From Acidimicrobiia bacterium (GTDB lineage: Bacteria > Actinomycetota > Acidimicrobiia > Acidimicrobiales > SZUA-35), in assembly GCA_029857855.1 (NCBI GenBank), contig JAOUGG010000229.1, forward strand, positions 1 through 5,629: DNA of 5,629 bases, given 5' to 3'. Every line of letters begins with the position of its first letter. The first letter of the stretch is position 1. The notes beneath the pieces were generated by a model. That model worked only from the letters and a program-made list of their open reading frames with translations, was not told where the DNA came from and did no database searches. This document shows positions 1 to 5,428 of the stretch, piece by piece. A program made the position numbers and the translations under genes.

Positions 1-1258
1 CGAGGGCCACACCGGCGGCCAGCATGACCACACCGACGATGTTGCGCAGGTGACCCGAGCGCCGTCCGCTTCCGACCTCTCCGGCCAGGGCGGCGATCGG
101 GCTGACCCGACCGGCCCGCAGGGCGGGGGCCACGGCGGAGACGACGGTGGTGATGACGCCGACGGCGAGGCCGACGATGATCGTGGCCGGCTCGATGATC
201 AGATCCATCTCGGGCAGGCCGAGTCCGAGGCCGTCGAACATCGCCAGCAGCCCGAGGTGCAGGCCGATCCCGGCGGCGATGCCGAGCACCGAGGCGACGA
301 AGCCGATGACCAGCGATTCGGCGATGATGCCCCGACGGATCTGGCGGCCTTCGGCCCCAATGGCCCGCAGGAGGCCGATCTCGCGGACCCGCTGGGCCAG
401 CACCACACCGAAGGTGTTGTAGATGATGAAGATGGAAACGAAGAGCGACACGCCGGCGAAGCCGAGGAAGACGTTCTCGATGATGCCGACGACCTCGTTG
501 AAGTCGGCTGCGGTCTCGTCCTCCACGGTCTGCTGGTTGACGACCTCGAGCCCGCCGGCCGAAAGCTCGTCGCCGAGGGCGGTCTCGACCTCGGAGGCGT
601 TCCACCCATCGGCGACTGCGACCTCGATCTCATCGAACCGGCCGTCGGGGACGCCGAGGATGGTACGGGCGTCGTCGATGTGGTAGCCGGTGAGGACCGC
701 TCCGAGGGTGTCGTTGTTCTCCCCGAAGCTGAAGACACCGGACAGCGTGTAGTCGTCGAAGTGGCCTTCGGTCGTGGTGACGGCATAGGTTCCGCCCACC
801 TCGAACCCGTTGTTGGAGGCCGAGTCGATGTCCATCACGAACTCACCCGGTCCGGGTGCCGCTCCCTCGACGATGGCGGCGCGGCCGTCGTCGATGGTCG
901 TCGACCAGGAGAAGCCGATGAGCGGTGGACCCTGAGTCTCGACCGGGGTTCCGTCGGCCGTGATCGGCTGGACCCGGCCGCTGATGGTTCCCTCGGCGGT
1001 GGCCACGCCGTCGGTGGCGGCGATAGTGGCCAGGGTTGATTCGTCGATGACGGGGTTGACGCCGAACTCGTCGCCCTCGCGGACGATCAGTTCGGGTCCT
1101 GCAGCGATGTCCTTGGACAGGGCCCCGAACGATTCACGGAGTCCGTCCGAGGTGATGAAGGAGGCGACGACGAAGCCGACGCCGAGCACGATGGCCAAAC
1201 CGGTGAGGCTCAGCCGGGCCTTGTTGGCGGCCAGGTTCTTGAGAGTGAGTTTCCACAT
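1..1258 (-). CDS. FtsX-type ABC transporter permease, 3' end outside window
   Basis: Membrane subunit of a MacB/LolD-like exporter, partner of the ATPase encoded just upstream. The frame is open from ATG 1258 to the window edge, giving 419 residues without a stop. It starts MWKLTLKNLAANKARLSLTG, the typical N-terminus of this family, with a first membrane helix at about 18-36. A large extracytoplasmic domain follows (about 37-250), rich in Asp, Glu, Gly and Thr. The FtsX core has helices near 256-280, 311-340 and 352-378, the cytoplasmic stretch with VREIGLLRAIGAEGRQIRRG (291-310), and the family end motif with SPIAAL (386-391). A new hydrophobic stretch begins near 407, so the full protein probably has the duplicated two-FtsX architecture of about 800-850 residues. 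The ATPase stop and this ATG are 2 nt apart, so translation is probably coupled. The substrate cannot be told; lipids, peptides or drugs are all possible. Confidence 0.93.
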   Translation of the reverse strand, partial: MWKLTLKNLAANKARLSLTGLAIVLGVGFVVASFITSDGLRESFGALSKDIAAGPELIVREGDEFGVNPVIDESTLATIAATDGVATAEGTISGRVQPITADGTPVETQGPPLIGFSWSTTIDDGRAAIVEGAAPGPGEFVMDIDSASNNGFEVGGTYAVTTTEGHFDDYTLSGVFSFGENNDTLGAVLTGYHIDDARTILGVPDGRFDEIEVAVADGWNASEVETALGDELSAGGLEVVNQQTVEDETAADFNEVVGIIENVFLGFAGVSLFVSIFIIYNTFGVVLAQRVREIGLLRAIGAEGRQIRRGIIAESLVIGFVASVLGIAAGIGLHLGLLAMFDGLGLGLPEMDLIIEPATIIVGLAVGVITTVVSAVAPALRAGRVSPIAALAGEVGSGRRSGHLRNIVGVVMLAAGVAL

Positions 1259-1260
1259 GA

Positions 1261-2064
1261 TCAGGCTCCCAGTTCGCGAATGCGGTCGAGGACCGAGTCG
1301 GCGGTCGGATTGGCGAGGTCGTCGACGATGCGGCCGTCGGCGAGGAACAACACGTTGTCGGCGTAGGTAGCCGCAACGGGGGAGTGGGTGACCATCACGA
1401 TGGTCTGGCCGAAGTCATCGGTGGCCCGCCGCATGAACGAGAGGATCTCGTCGCCGGAGGCCGAGTCGAGATTGCCGGTCGGCTCGTCGGCGAAGATGAT
1501 GTCGGGCTGGGATATCAGTGCCCGGGCCACCGCGACCCGCTGCTGCTGACCGCCCGACAACTCCTCGGGCTTGTGGCCGAGCCGGTTGCGGAGGCCGGTG
1601 GCGTCCATCACCTGGTCGAACCAGGTCTGATCGAGTGAACGCCCGGCCAGATCCAGCGGCAGGGTGATGTTCTCGGCGGCGGTGAGGGTCGGCACCAGGT
1701 TGAAGGCCTGGAAGATGAAGCCGACGCGCTCACGACGGAGCAGCGTCAGCTGCCGGTCGTTCATGGCCGACAGGTCGGCGTCGCCGATGAACACCTGACC
1801 GGTGGTGAGATTGTCGAGCCCGGCGAGGCAGTGCATCAGCGTCGACTTGCCCGAACCGGACGGCCCCATCACGGCGGTGAACCGGCCCCGGGGGAGGGTG
1901 AGCGTCACCTCGTCGAGGGCGACGACCTGGGTGGACTTTGATCCGTAGACCTTGGTGGCTCCGACGGCCCGGGCGGCCAGCGGGGCTGAAACGGCGGTGG
2001 TGCCGTTGTTCCGAGCGGCGGTGCCGATTTGGCTGATGGCCGGAGGGGCAGCGATTGAGCTCAT
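1261..2064 (-). CDS. MacB/LolD-type ABC transporter ATP-binding protein
   Basis: Cytoplasmic ATPase of 267 residues that powers the FtsX-type permease encoded next to it. All nucleotide-binding motifs are intact: Walker A GPSGSGKST (67-75), Q-loop Gln119 in FIFQ, signature LSGGQQQR (169-176), Walker B IIFADEP (189-195) with catalytic Glu194, D-loop GNLD (197-200) and H-loop His227. FQAFNLVPTLTAAENI after the Q-loop is characteristic of the LolD/MacB/SalX branch. The N-terminus is longer than usual: about 30 Ala/Ser/Thr-rich residues precede the domain, which begins near ARAVGATKVYG. The ATG at 2064 is supported by AAGGAG (2076-2071) at 6 nt spacing. It is the first gene of the operon. An inverted repeat 120-140 nt upstream may be its operator. 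Confidence 0.96.
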   Translation of the reverse strand: MSSIAAPPAISQIGTAARNNGTTAVSAPLAARAVGATKVYGSKSTQVVALDEVTLTLPRGRFTAVMGPSGSGKSTLMHCLAGLDNLTTGQVFIGDADLSAMNDRQLTLLRRERVGFIFQAFNLVPTLTAAENITLPLDLAGRSLDQTWFDQVMDATGLRNRLGHKPEELSGGQQQRVAVARALISQPDIIFADEPTGNLDSASGDEILSFMRRATDDFGQTIVMVTHSPVAATYADNVLFLADGRIVDDLANPTADSVLDRIRELGA

Positions 2065-2070
2065 GACGAT

Positions 2071-2076
2071 CTCCTT
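2071..2076 (-). promoter_or_regulatory. Shine-Dalgarno site of the ABC ATPase
   Basis: AAGGAG lies 6 nt before the ATG at 2064. It fixes the start of the ATPase gene and hence its unusual N-terminal extension. Confidence 0.8.
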
Positions 2077-2185
2077 GACGTGGGCGATTCGGCGCGATGC
2101 CGAAGTTGTTTGATGTGCTTTCCGTCAGCCTCATGCACAGAAGACGATCGAGGTAGTGGGGATGGCCCGAGTCGCGCCCCGAAAC

Positions 2186-2206
2186 ACCCTGACGCTCCCT
2201 CAGGGT
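2186..2206. promoter_or_regulatory. Perfect inverted repeat, possible operator of the ABC operon
   Basis: ACCCTGA (2186-2192) and TCAGGGT (2200-2206) are perfect inverted arms separated by 7 nt, so their centres are 14 bp apart. No T-run follows on either strand, which argues against a terminator. The position, 120-140 nt upstream of the ATPase start, suits a dimeric regulator such as a response regulator or a TetR/GntR-type protein. No regulator gene is in the window, so the binding protein is unknown. Confidence 0.4.
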
Positions 2207-2260
2207 TGACCCCGAGATTCGGGCGCCGGCCCGTTGACCCGGCACAGTCGCCACCTTCTC

Positions 2261-2308
2261 TTTGCGGGTCCGTGGTTTTGCGGGTCCATGTCTTTGCGGG
2301 TCCGGCCC
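2261..2308. repeat. Three tandem 16-bp repeats with core TTTGCGGGTCC
   Basis: The 11-bp core TTTGCGGGTCC occurs at 2261-2271, 2277-2287 and 2293-2303, each exactly 16 bp apart, followed by differing 5-nt spacers (GTGGT, ATGTC, GGCCC). Conserved cores with free spacers suggest protein-binding iterons or selected sites more than a simple slippage repeat. A coding explanation is unlikely because 16 is not a multiple of 3. Confidence 0.75.
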
Positions 2309-2317
2309 GGACCGCAA
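2294..2317. other. Hairpin formed by the third 16-bp repeat
   Basis: TTGCGGGTCCG (2294-2304) can pair with CGGACCGCAA (2308-2317) around a 3-nt loop, giving 10 base pairs with one bulged G. The left arm is the third repeat core and the right arm is an inverted fourth, imperfect copy of the word. There is no T-run, so a terminator is unlikely. It could be an operator half-site pair or an RNA structure. Confidence 0.5.
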
Positions 2318-2382
2318 GGCGCCGTCGGTAGCCTTGACCACTTCGTGGCGGGGCGGATCGAAGCGGACATGGGAGGATCGGC

Positions 2383-2786
2383 GTGGGGCGGAGGAGTTTT
2401 CCTGTGGTGGCGCGTGCGGGACTGGGGCTGGTGGCAGCGGCGCTGGTGCTCGACTGTGTCGCCCTCGTCGTCGATGTCCTCGCCGGCCGTCGGATCGTGG
2501 GCGGCGTCCCGATTGCCGAGGTCGGGCTCGAGCTCGGGTCGACCCTGTCGCAACTGGCCAATCTGGCCGTGCCCATCGCCGTGCTGATCGGCGGCCTGGC
2601 CTTCGTCTGGTGGTTCCACCGGGCCTACTCCAACCTGGCGGCGGCGTCGGGCGGCGTCGCCAACCGGTTCGCTCCGGCTGGATCTACTGGCAGCTCACCG
2701 CGCTGATCGGTGATCTGCTGCTGCTGATCTCGCTGTGCTTCGGTCTGCTGCTGATCAACGAGGTACGCGATACTGGGCGGTCGTGA
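2383..2786 (+). pseudogene. DUF4328-like membrane protein, frame-disrupted with the middle missing
   Basis: The frame from GTG 2383 encodes 107 residues with two membrane helices: one around ARAGLGLVAAALVLDCVALV, the other around LANLAVPIAVLIGGLAFVWWFHRAYSNLAA. The FVWWFHRAYSNL end matches the conserved post-helix segment of DUF4328 proteins of actinobacteria. The frame then stops at 2706. From about 2675 a different frame reads SGWIYWQLTALIGD and a final helix LLLLISLCFGLLLINEV, ending at 2786, which looks like the last helix of the same family. The family's central segment (SPGW...NL.RP and the helix after it) is absent, so the composite of about 134 residues is far below the usual length of about 200. 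I infer an internal deletion that shifted the frame. GGGAGG (2371-2376) supports GTG 2383; GAGGAG (2391-2396) supports an alternative in-frame GTG 2404. Role unknown. An assembly error is the main alternative. Confidence 0.55.
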
Positions 2787-3244
2787 AGCACAACATCGAG
2801 TATCTCGACGACTTCGAGGCAGGCCGAGCCTACGAGCTCGGGTCGTTCACGCTGACCGAAGCGGAGATCATCGACTTCGCCACCCAGTTCGATCCGCAAC
2901 CGTTCCACATCGATCCGGAGGCGGCCGAGGGGTCGATGTTCGGCGGGCTGATCGCATCGGGCTGGCACTCGGTCAGTTGCGTGATGCGCCTGATGGTCGA
3001 CAACCTCATCCCGGCCCGGTCGGGATTGGGATCGCCCGGCATCGATCAGCTGCGATGGTTGAAGCCGGTGCGCCCGGGAATCGAGTACCGGGCCGTCTAC
3101 ACCGTCGACTCGGTGCGTGATTCGACATCGAAACCGGACCGCGGAATGATCACCACGACCACGGAGCTCTTCGATCCCGACGGGGAGGCGGTGATGACGT
3201 TCACCGGTGTCGGCATGTACCTGAAGCGCCCCGACCCCGACTGA
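2783..3244 (+). CDS. MaoC-like (R)-specific acyl-CoA dehydratase, hot-dog fold
   Basis: A protein of 153 residues, the usual size of single-domain MaoC-like enoyl-CoA hydratases, which hydrate or dehydrate the C2-C3 bond of acyl-CoA thioesters in the cytoplasm. The hydratase-2 active-site motif is clear: FDPQPFHID with Asp37 and His42 (D-x-x-P-x-H), followed by the conserved GGLIASGWH segment (about 55-63). The opening with an aromatic-rich YLDDFEAG and FTLTEAEIIDFA is typical of the family. I chose GTG 2783 because homologous sequence begins there. It overlaps the stop of the upstream frame as GTGA, indicating translational coupling to the DUF4328-like gene. The Shine-Dalgarno is weak (GGGCGG at 2775-2780 is too close), which fits coupling. 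The frame can be extended in-frame to GTG 2735, but those residues do not look like the family. The substrate is not evident. Confidence 0.9.
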   Translation: MKHNIEYLDDFEAGRAYELGSFTLTEAEIIDFATQFDPQPFHIDPEAAEGSMFGGLIASGWHSVSCVMRLMVDNLIPARSGLGSPGIDQLRWLKPVRPGIEYRAVYTVDSVRDSTSKPDRGMITTTTELFDPDGEAVMTFTGVGMYLKRPDPD

Positions 3245-3261
3245 TCCGCCCCGACTGATCC
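3235..3261 (+). repeat. 13-bp direct repeat across the MaoC stop codon
   Basis: CCCCGACTGATCC occurs at 3235-3247 and 3249-3261, a 14-bp period. The first copy contains the stop codon of the dehydratase and the second lies just after it. It looks like a recent local duplication without effect on the protein. It may also be part of the spacer before the next promoter. Confidence 0.6.
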
Positions 3262-3293
3262 ACCCCTGGCGCCTTGTGGGCGATGCGTTCACC

Positions 3294-3299
3294 TACGAT
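3294..3299 (+). promoter_or_regulatory. -10 box for leaderless transcription of the CapA-like gene
   Basis: TACGAT matches the TANNNT actinobacterial -10 element and ends 6 nt before the ATG at 3306, so transcription would start at or next to the A of the ATG. No Shine-Dalgarno precedes this ATG, which is consistent with a leaderless mRNA. No good -35 hexamer is visible at 16-18 nt. Confidence 0.5.
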
Positions 3300-3305
3300 T
3301 GAGCA

Positions 3306-4550
3306 ATGCAGGGTGTCGATGGGTCGACAAGCGGATGGGTGGCGAGGTGGCGCTGGCCGATCGCCGTGGCCGTGCTTTTTCTGGTGGCCGTTGCCGCCTT
3401 CGGCGACCCGATCCAGGAGTCGGACGCTGTCGCCGGCCCCGGTGCCGGTGCCGCTGCCGGTGATGCTGCCGCCGGGGCGACCGATTCCCCCGCGACCACC
3501 GGAGTGGCGACGTCTTCCTCCGGAACGCCGGCTTCAACCGTGTCGGCAACGTCGATGGCCCCGGTGACGACGTCGAGCGGGCCGGTCGAAACGCAGCCGG
3601 ATCGTCGGCCGATCACGCTCGGGTTCGCCGGCGACACGTCGTTCACCAACGGCTTGGATGCGAGGGATCCGTTCGCCGAGGTCACGGACCTGCTGAGCGC
3701 GCCCGATCTGATGGTGGTCAACCTGGAGACCGCCGTCGCCGATCCAGATGTCGGGCAGGTCTTCGTGGCCAAGGACTTCCTGTTCAAGTCGCCGCCGTCG
3801 TCGCTGGATCTGGTGGTCGACGCCGGGATCGACGCAGTCGTGTTGGCCAACAACCACACGCTCGATTTCGGGCCCGACGCCCTGGCTCAGACGCTGCGCG
3901 AGGTCGACGCGGCCGGGCTGCACCGGGTGGGAGCGGGGTTGACCACGGAGGAGGCATACCAACCGTTGCTCGTCGATGTCGGCGACTGGAGGGTCGGACT
4001 CGTGGGCCTGAGCCGGGTGCCGTGCGACTGGTCGGCGTCGGGGGAGAACACCCGTCCGTGGGTGGCGTGGGCATGCCCGTCGCTGATTGATCGGGCCGAC
4101 GAGATGGTGACGGCCGCCGTCGACGCTGCGGATGTCGTGGTCGTGATGGTGCACGGCGGCACCGAGGGGGTGCTCTGCCCGTCCGAGCACATGGTGGAGC
4201 TCGAACAACGGTGGGCGGAGCTCGGAGCGGACGTCGTCGTTGACGGTCATCCCCACGTCCTCCAGGGCATCACGTCATGGGATGACACGATGGTGGTGCA
4301 CTCCACCGGCAACTTTGCGTTCCCCTCGGCTCGGGGGATCACCGCAAACAGCGCCGTGTTCCTGTTCGACGTGGCGGAGGACGGGATCGACCTCCGGGTC
4401 GAACCGGTGCGGGTCGACGGGGGCGTCGGCCGCCGGCCGTCGGTCGAGCAGCGTCAGGCGATCCTGGATCAGATCAACGGCGTCAGCTCGGGTTGGCAGC
4501 TCGACGAGACCGGCCGAGCCATCCGATCCGACAAGACCGGAGCCTGCTGA
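3306..4550 (+). CDS. CapA-like metallophosphatase-fold protein, membrane-anchored
   Basis: A protein of 414 residues in the CapA/PGA_cap family, named after the poly-gamma-glutamate synthesis protein CapA and built on a calcineurin-like phosphoesterase fold. Residues 17-32 form a single N-terminal membrane helix (signal anchor). Residues 36-98 are a low-complexity Ala/Gly/Ser/Thr/Pro linker, probably spanning the cell wall, and the catalytic domain starts at about 102. Metal-site motifs are present: GFAGDTSF (107-114, with Asp110), NLETAV (139-144), NNHTLDFG (182-189), VHGGTE (282-287), DGHPHVLQG (313-321) and HSTGNF (332-337). In VHGGTE a Gly stands where many relatives have Trp (HWGxE). The capBCE partners of capsule synthesis are absent, so a role in poly-gamma-glutamate is not supported; surface polymer or phosphoester hydrolysis is an equal possibility. 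ATG 3306 was chosen because the signal anchor follows and a -10 box sits 6 nt upstream. Confidence 0.9.
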   Translation: MQGVDGSTSGWVARWRWPIAVAVLFLVAVAAFGDPIQESDAVAGPGAGAAAGDAAAGATDSPATTGVATSSSGTPASTVSATSMAPVTTSSGPVETQPDRRPITLGFAGDTSFTNGLDARDPFAEVTDLLSAPDLMVVNLETAVADPDVGQVFVAKDFLFKSPPSSLDLVVDAGIDAVVLANNHTLDFGPDALAQTLREVDAAGLHRVGAGLTTEEAYQPLLVDVGDWRVGLVGLSRVPCDWSASGENTRPWVAWACPSLIDRADEMVTAAVDAADVVVVMVHGGTEGVLCPSEHMVELEQRWAELGADVVVDGHPHVLQGITSWDDTMVVHSTGNFAFPSARGITANSAVFLFDVAEDGIDLRVEPVRVDGGVGRRPSVEQRQAILDQINGVSSGWQLDETGRAIRSDKTGAC

Positions 4551-4560
4551 GCCGGTTTTT
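4536..4560 (+). terminator. Intrinsic terminator overlapping the CapA-like stop codon
   Basis: ACCGG (4536-4540) pairs with CCGGT (4552-4556) around an 11-nt loop, followed by a T-run at 4556-4560. A-T and G-U pairs can extend the stem outward. The stop codon of the CapA-like gene (4548-4550) lies in the loop. The complementary strand has a weaker U-rich tail, so the same hairpin could also help end the convergent selenoprotein transcript, whose stop is at 4559-4561. Confidence 0.55.
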
Positions 4561-5362
4561 ACAAACCCACTGCGAAGTCGAGGATTTGGGACTGCTGTAC
4601 GGCGTCGAAGCCGTAGATCAGTTCGCTGCCTGCGGTGAGGTCGGGTGACAGCACCATCATCTGCGAGTTGGCCCGCACCTCGAAGGCCTGCCAGGTGACG
4701 AAGCTCGGGTCCCACAGCATGGTCGGGGTCTGCACGCCGGTGCTGTCGAGGAAGTCGAGGGCGTAGGGAAAGTCGTCCTGGGCTCCCATGCCGACGACCT
4801 GGATCTTGTCGATGTTGTCTTGAGCAAACTGCTCAACGGCCGGACCTTCGGCCCGGCAGGTGGGTCAATGCGGCGCCCAGAACCAGAGCAGCACCGGTCG
4901 GTCGCCGGTCACCACCTCCCGCAGCGAGGTGACCGATCCGTCGTAGACCGACACAACCTCGATGTCCCGTGCGTCGTCGGACGTTTGGAGGTTGGGGATG
5001 TTCTGCTCGGCCGCCGCCTGAGCCTCCTCGGGTGGCAGCGACGGCGGCGGTCCGCTGACGGGGGCGGAGGTTTCGTCGCTGTCAGCGGGGTCCGGGTCTT
5101 CGGTCGCTGCTGATTCGCCGTCAGCCGTCGAATCATCGTCGGCCATGGTGTCGGTGGTGTCGTCGACCATCGCCTCCGATTCGCCGGCGTCGGCGGCGGG
5201 CGCGGCCTCGGCGGTCGGATCGTCGGCCGAGTTGGCGGCTTCGGTCGAAACCGTGTCGGCGGAGCCTGAACAGGCGGTGGCCATCAGCGCCAACCCGAAG
5301 AGCAGGGCGCGCAGGGAACGGTCTCTGGCCACGGATTTCATCACATCGGTAACCGGCGTCAC
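4559..5362 (-). CDS. TlpA/thioredoxin-fold lipoprotein, selenoprotein read through TGA 4867-4865 (U-x-x-C)
   Basis: Predicted extracytoplasmic thiol/selenol oxidoreductase of 267 residues, if the in-frame TGA is read as selenocysteine. Seen in sequence: a signal peptide with hydrophobic core LRALLFGLALMATA ending at lipobox Cys31; an acidic Ala/Asp/Glu/Ser/Thr-rich linker (about 33-110); then a thioredoxin domain with VVSVYDGSVTSLREV, DRPVLLWFWAPH (154-165), TGA at 166 and PTCRAEGPAVEQFAQ (167-181). In TlpA/DsbE-like proteins this reads WAPxCPxCR, so the TGA sits on the N-terminal, attacking Cys and Cys169 is the resolving residue. The same frame continues with normal fold features (VVGMGA, FLDSTGVQTPTMLWD, W-x-A-F-x-V) to TAA 4561-4559. 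At the usual cis-Pro position there is Ser233. GTG 5362 is chosen because a -10-like AATAAT ends 6 nt upstream; ATG 5341 (MKSVARD...) is a fair alternative. A conventional gene caller would split or truncate this gene. The alternative is a pseudogene with a TGC-to-TGA mutation. Confidence 0.82.
4820..4836 (-). other. Second perfect hairpin downstream of the SECIS candidate
   Basis: In the mRNA, UUGAGCA (4836-4830), loop GUU, UGCUCAA (4826-4820) is a perfect 7-bp hairpin starting 2 nt after the first one. Its loop also begins with G, about 36 nt after the UGA, near the outer end of the range known for bacterial SECIS loops. It might be the true SelB site, an auxiliary element, or chance: the codons spell VEQFAQ, ordinary for this fold. 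Confidence 0.45.
4839..4857 (-). promoter_or_regulatory. Candidate bacterial SECIS hairpin
   Basis: In the mRNA, seven nucleotides after the UGA (4867-4865), GCCGGGCC (4857-4850) pairs over 8 bp with GGUCCGGC (4846-4839), seven Watson-Crick pairs and one G-U. The apical loop is GAA, or CGAAG if the top pair opens. The loop begins 16 nt after the UGA and has a G in its first two positions. Both fit the known rules for bacterial SECIS elements, which bind SelB and lie inside the coding region just 3' of the UGA. The stem is strong but lies in GC-rich coding DNA, so chance pairing is possible. Confidence 0.6.
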
Positions 5363-5368
5363 GACTCC

Positions 5369-5374
5369 ATTATT
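5369..5374 (-). promoter_or_regulatory. -10-like box before the selenoprotein gene
   Basis: On the minus strand AATAAT (5374-5369) ends 6 nt before GTG 5362, the same spacing as TACGAT before the CapA-like gene. This would give a leaderless transcript beginning at the GTG. GGAG at 5368-5365 is only 2 nt from the GTG, too close for a normal Shine-Dalgarno. No -35 match is evident. Confidence 0.35.
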
Positions 5375-5386
5375 CGGACTCGTGCG

Positions 5387-5406
5387 AAAAAACGCCGAAA
5401 TCGGGC
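5387..5406 (-). terminator. Weak terminator after the YqeY-like gene
   Basis: In the mRNA after the YqeY-like stop, a short hairpin can form within GCCCGATTTCGGC (four pairs with one bulged C, loop AUUU). It is followed by six U (5392-5387). The stem is weak, but the U-run is conspicuous in this GC-rich DNA and sits between the two genes. Confidence 0.35.
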
Positions 5407-5428
5407 CTAAACGTTCGCGAAACTCGTG

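Larger units (their letters stand above)
2065..2382. other. Gene-free divergent intergenic region
   Basis: This stretch of about 318 bp separates the leftward ABC operon from the rightward DUF4328/MaoC pair, so it should carry promoters for both. I see no convincing protein: the open frames crossing it are Pro/Arg-rich GC artefacts without family resemblance. It holds the ATPase Shine-Dalgarno, an inverted repeat at 2186-2206, a 16-bp-period tandem repeat at 2261-2308 and a hairpin at 2294-2317. No good -35/-10 pair was found for the ABC operon. For the rightward gene, TTGACC at 2334-2339 resembles a -35 box, but the -10 position (ATCGAA, 2357-2362) is poor. Confidence 0.7.

Noticed and set aside
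50..1039. Long plus-strand open frame of 329 codons opposite the permease
   Set aside because: It is an Asp/Gly-rich composition artefact antisense to a clear FtsX permease and has no recognisable domain or start signal.
1730..2341. Minus-strand open frame of 203 codons covering the intergenic region and the ATPase N-terminus
   Set aside because: It is Arg/Pro/His-rich, out of frame with the ATPase and unlike any family; the 16-bp repeats within it shift frame.
2334..2362. Sigma-70-like promoter TTGACC with -10 at 17 bp
   Set aside because: The -35 match is fair, but the -10 position reads ATCGAA, lacking the key T/A/T positions, so I do not list it as a feature.
2735..2782. N-terminal extension of the MaoC-like protein to GTG 2735
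   Set aside because: The extra 16 residues read across the coding sequence of the upstream gene's last helix and do not resemble the family; GTG 2783 overlaps the upstream stop in a standard coupling arrangement.
4559..4789. A separate 76-residue gene from ATG 4789
   Set aside because: It is in the same frame as the upstream lipoprotein and simply continues its thioredoxin domain after the TGA; the residues between 4864 and 4790 are also thioredoxin-like.
4865..4867. TGA as a genuine stop or a disabling nonsense mutation
   Set aside because: A truncated protein would end in the middle of the active-site motif. The downstream frame shows no further stops or frameshifts and a SECIS-like hairpin follows, so recoding is the better reading, though mutation from TGC is not excluded.
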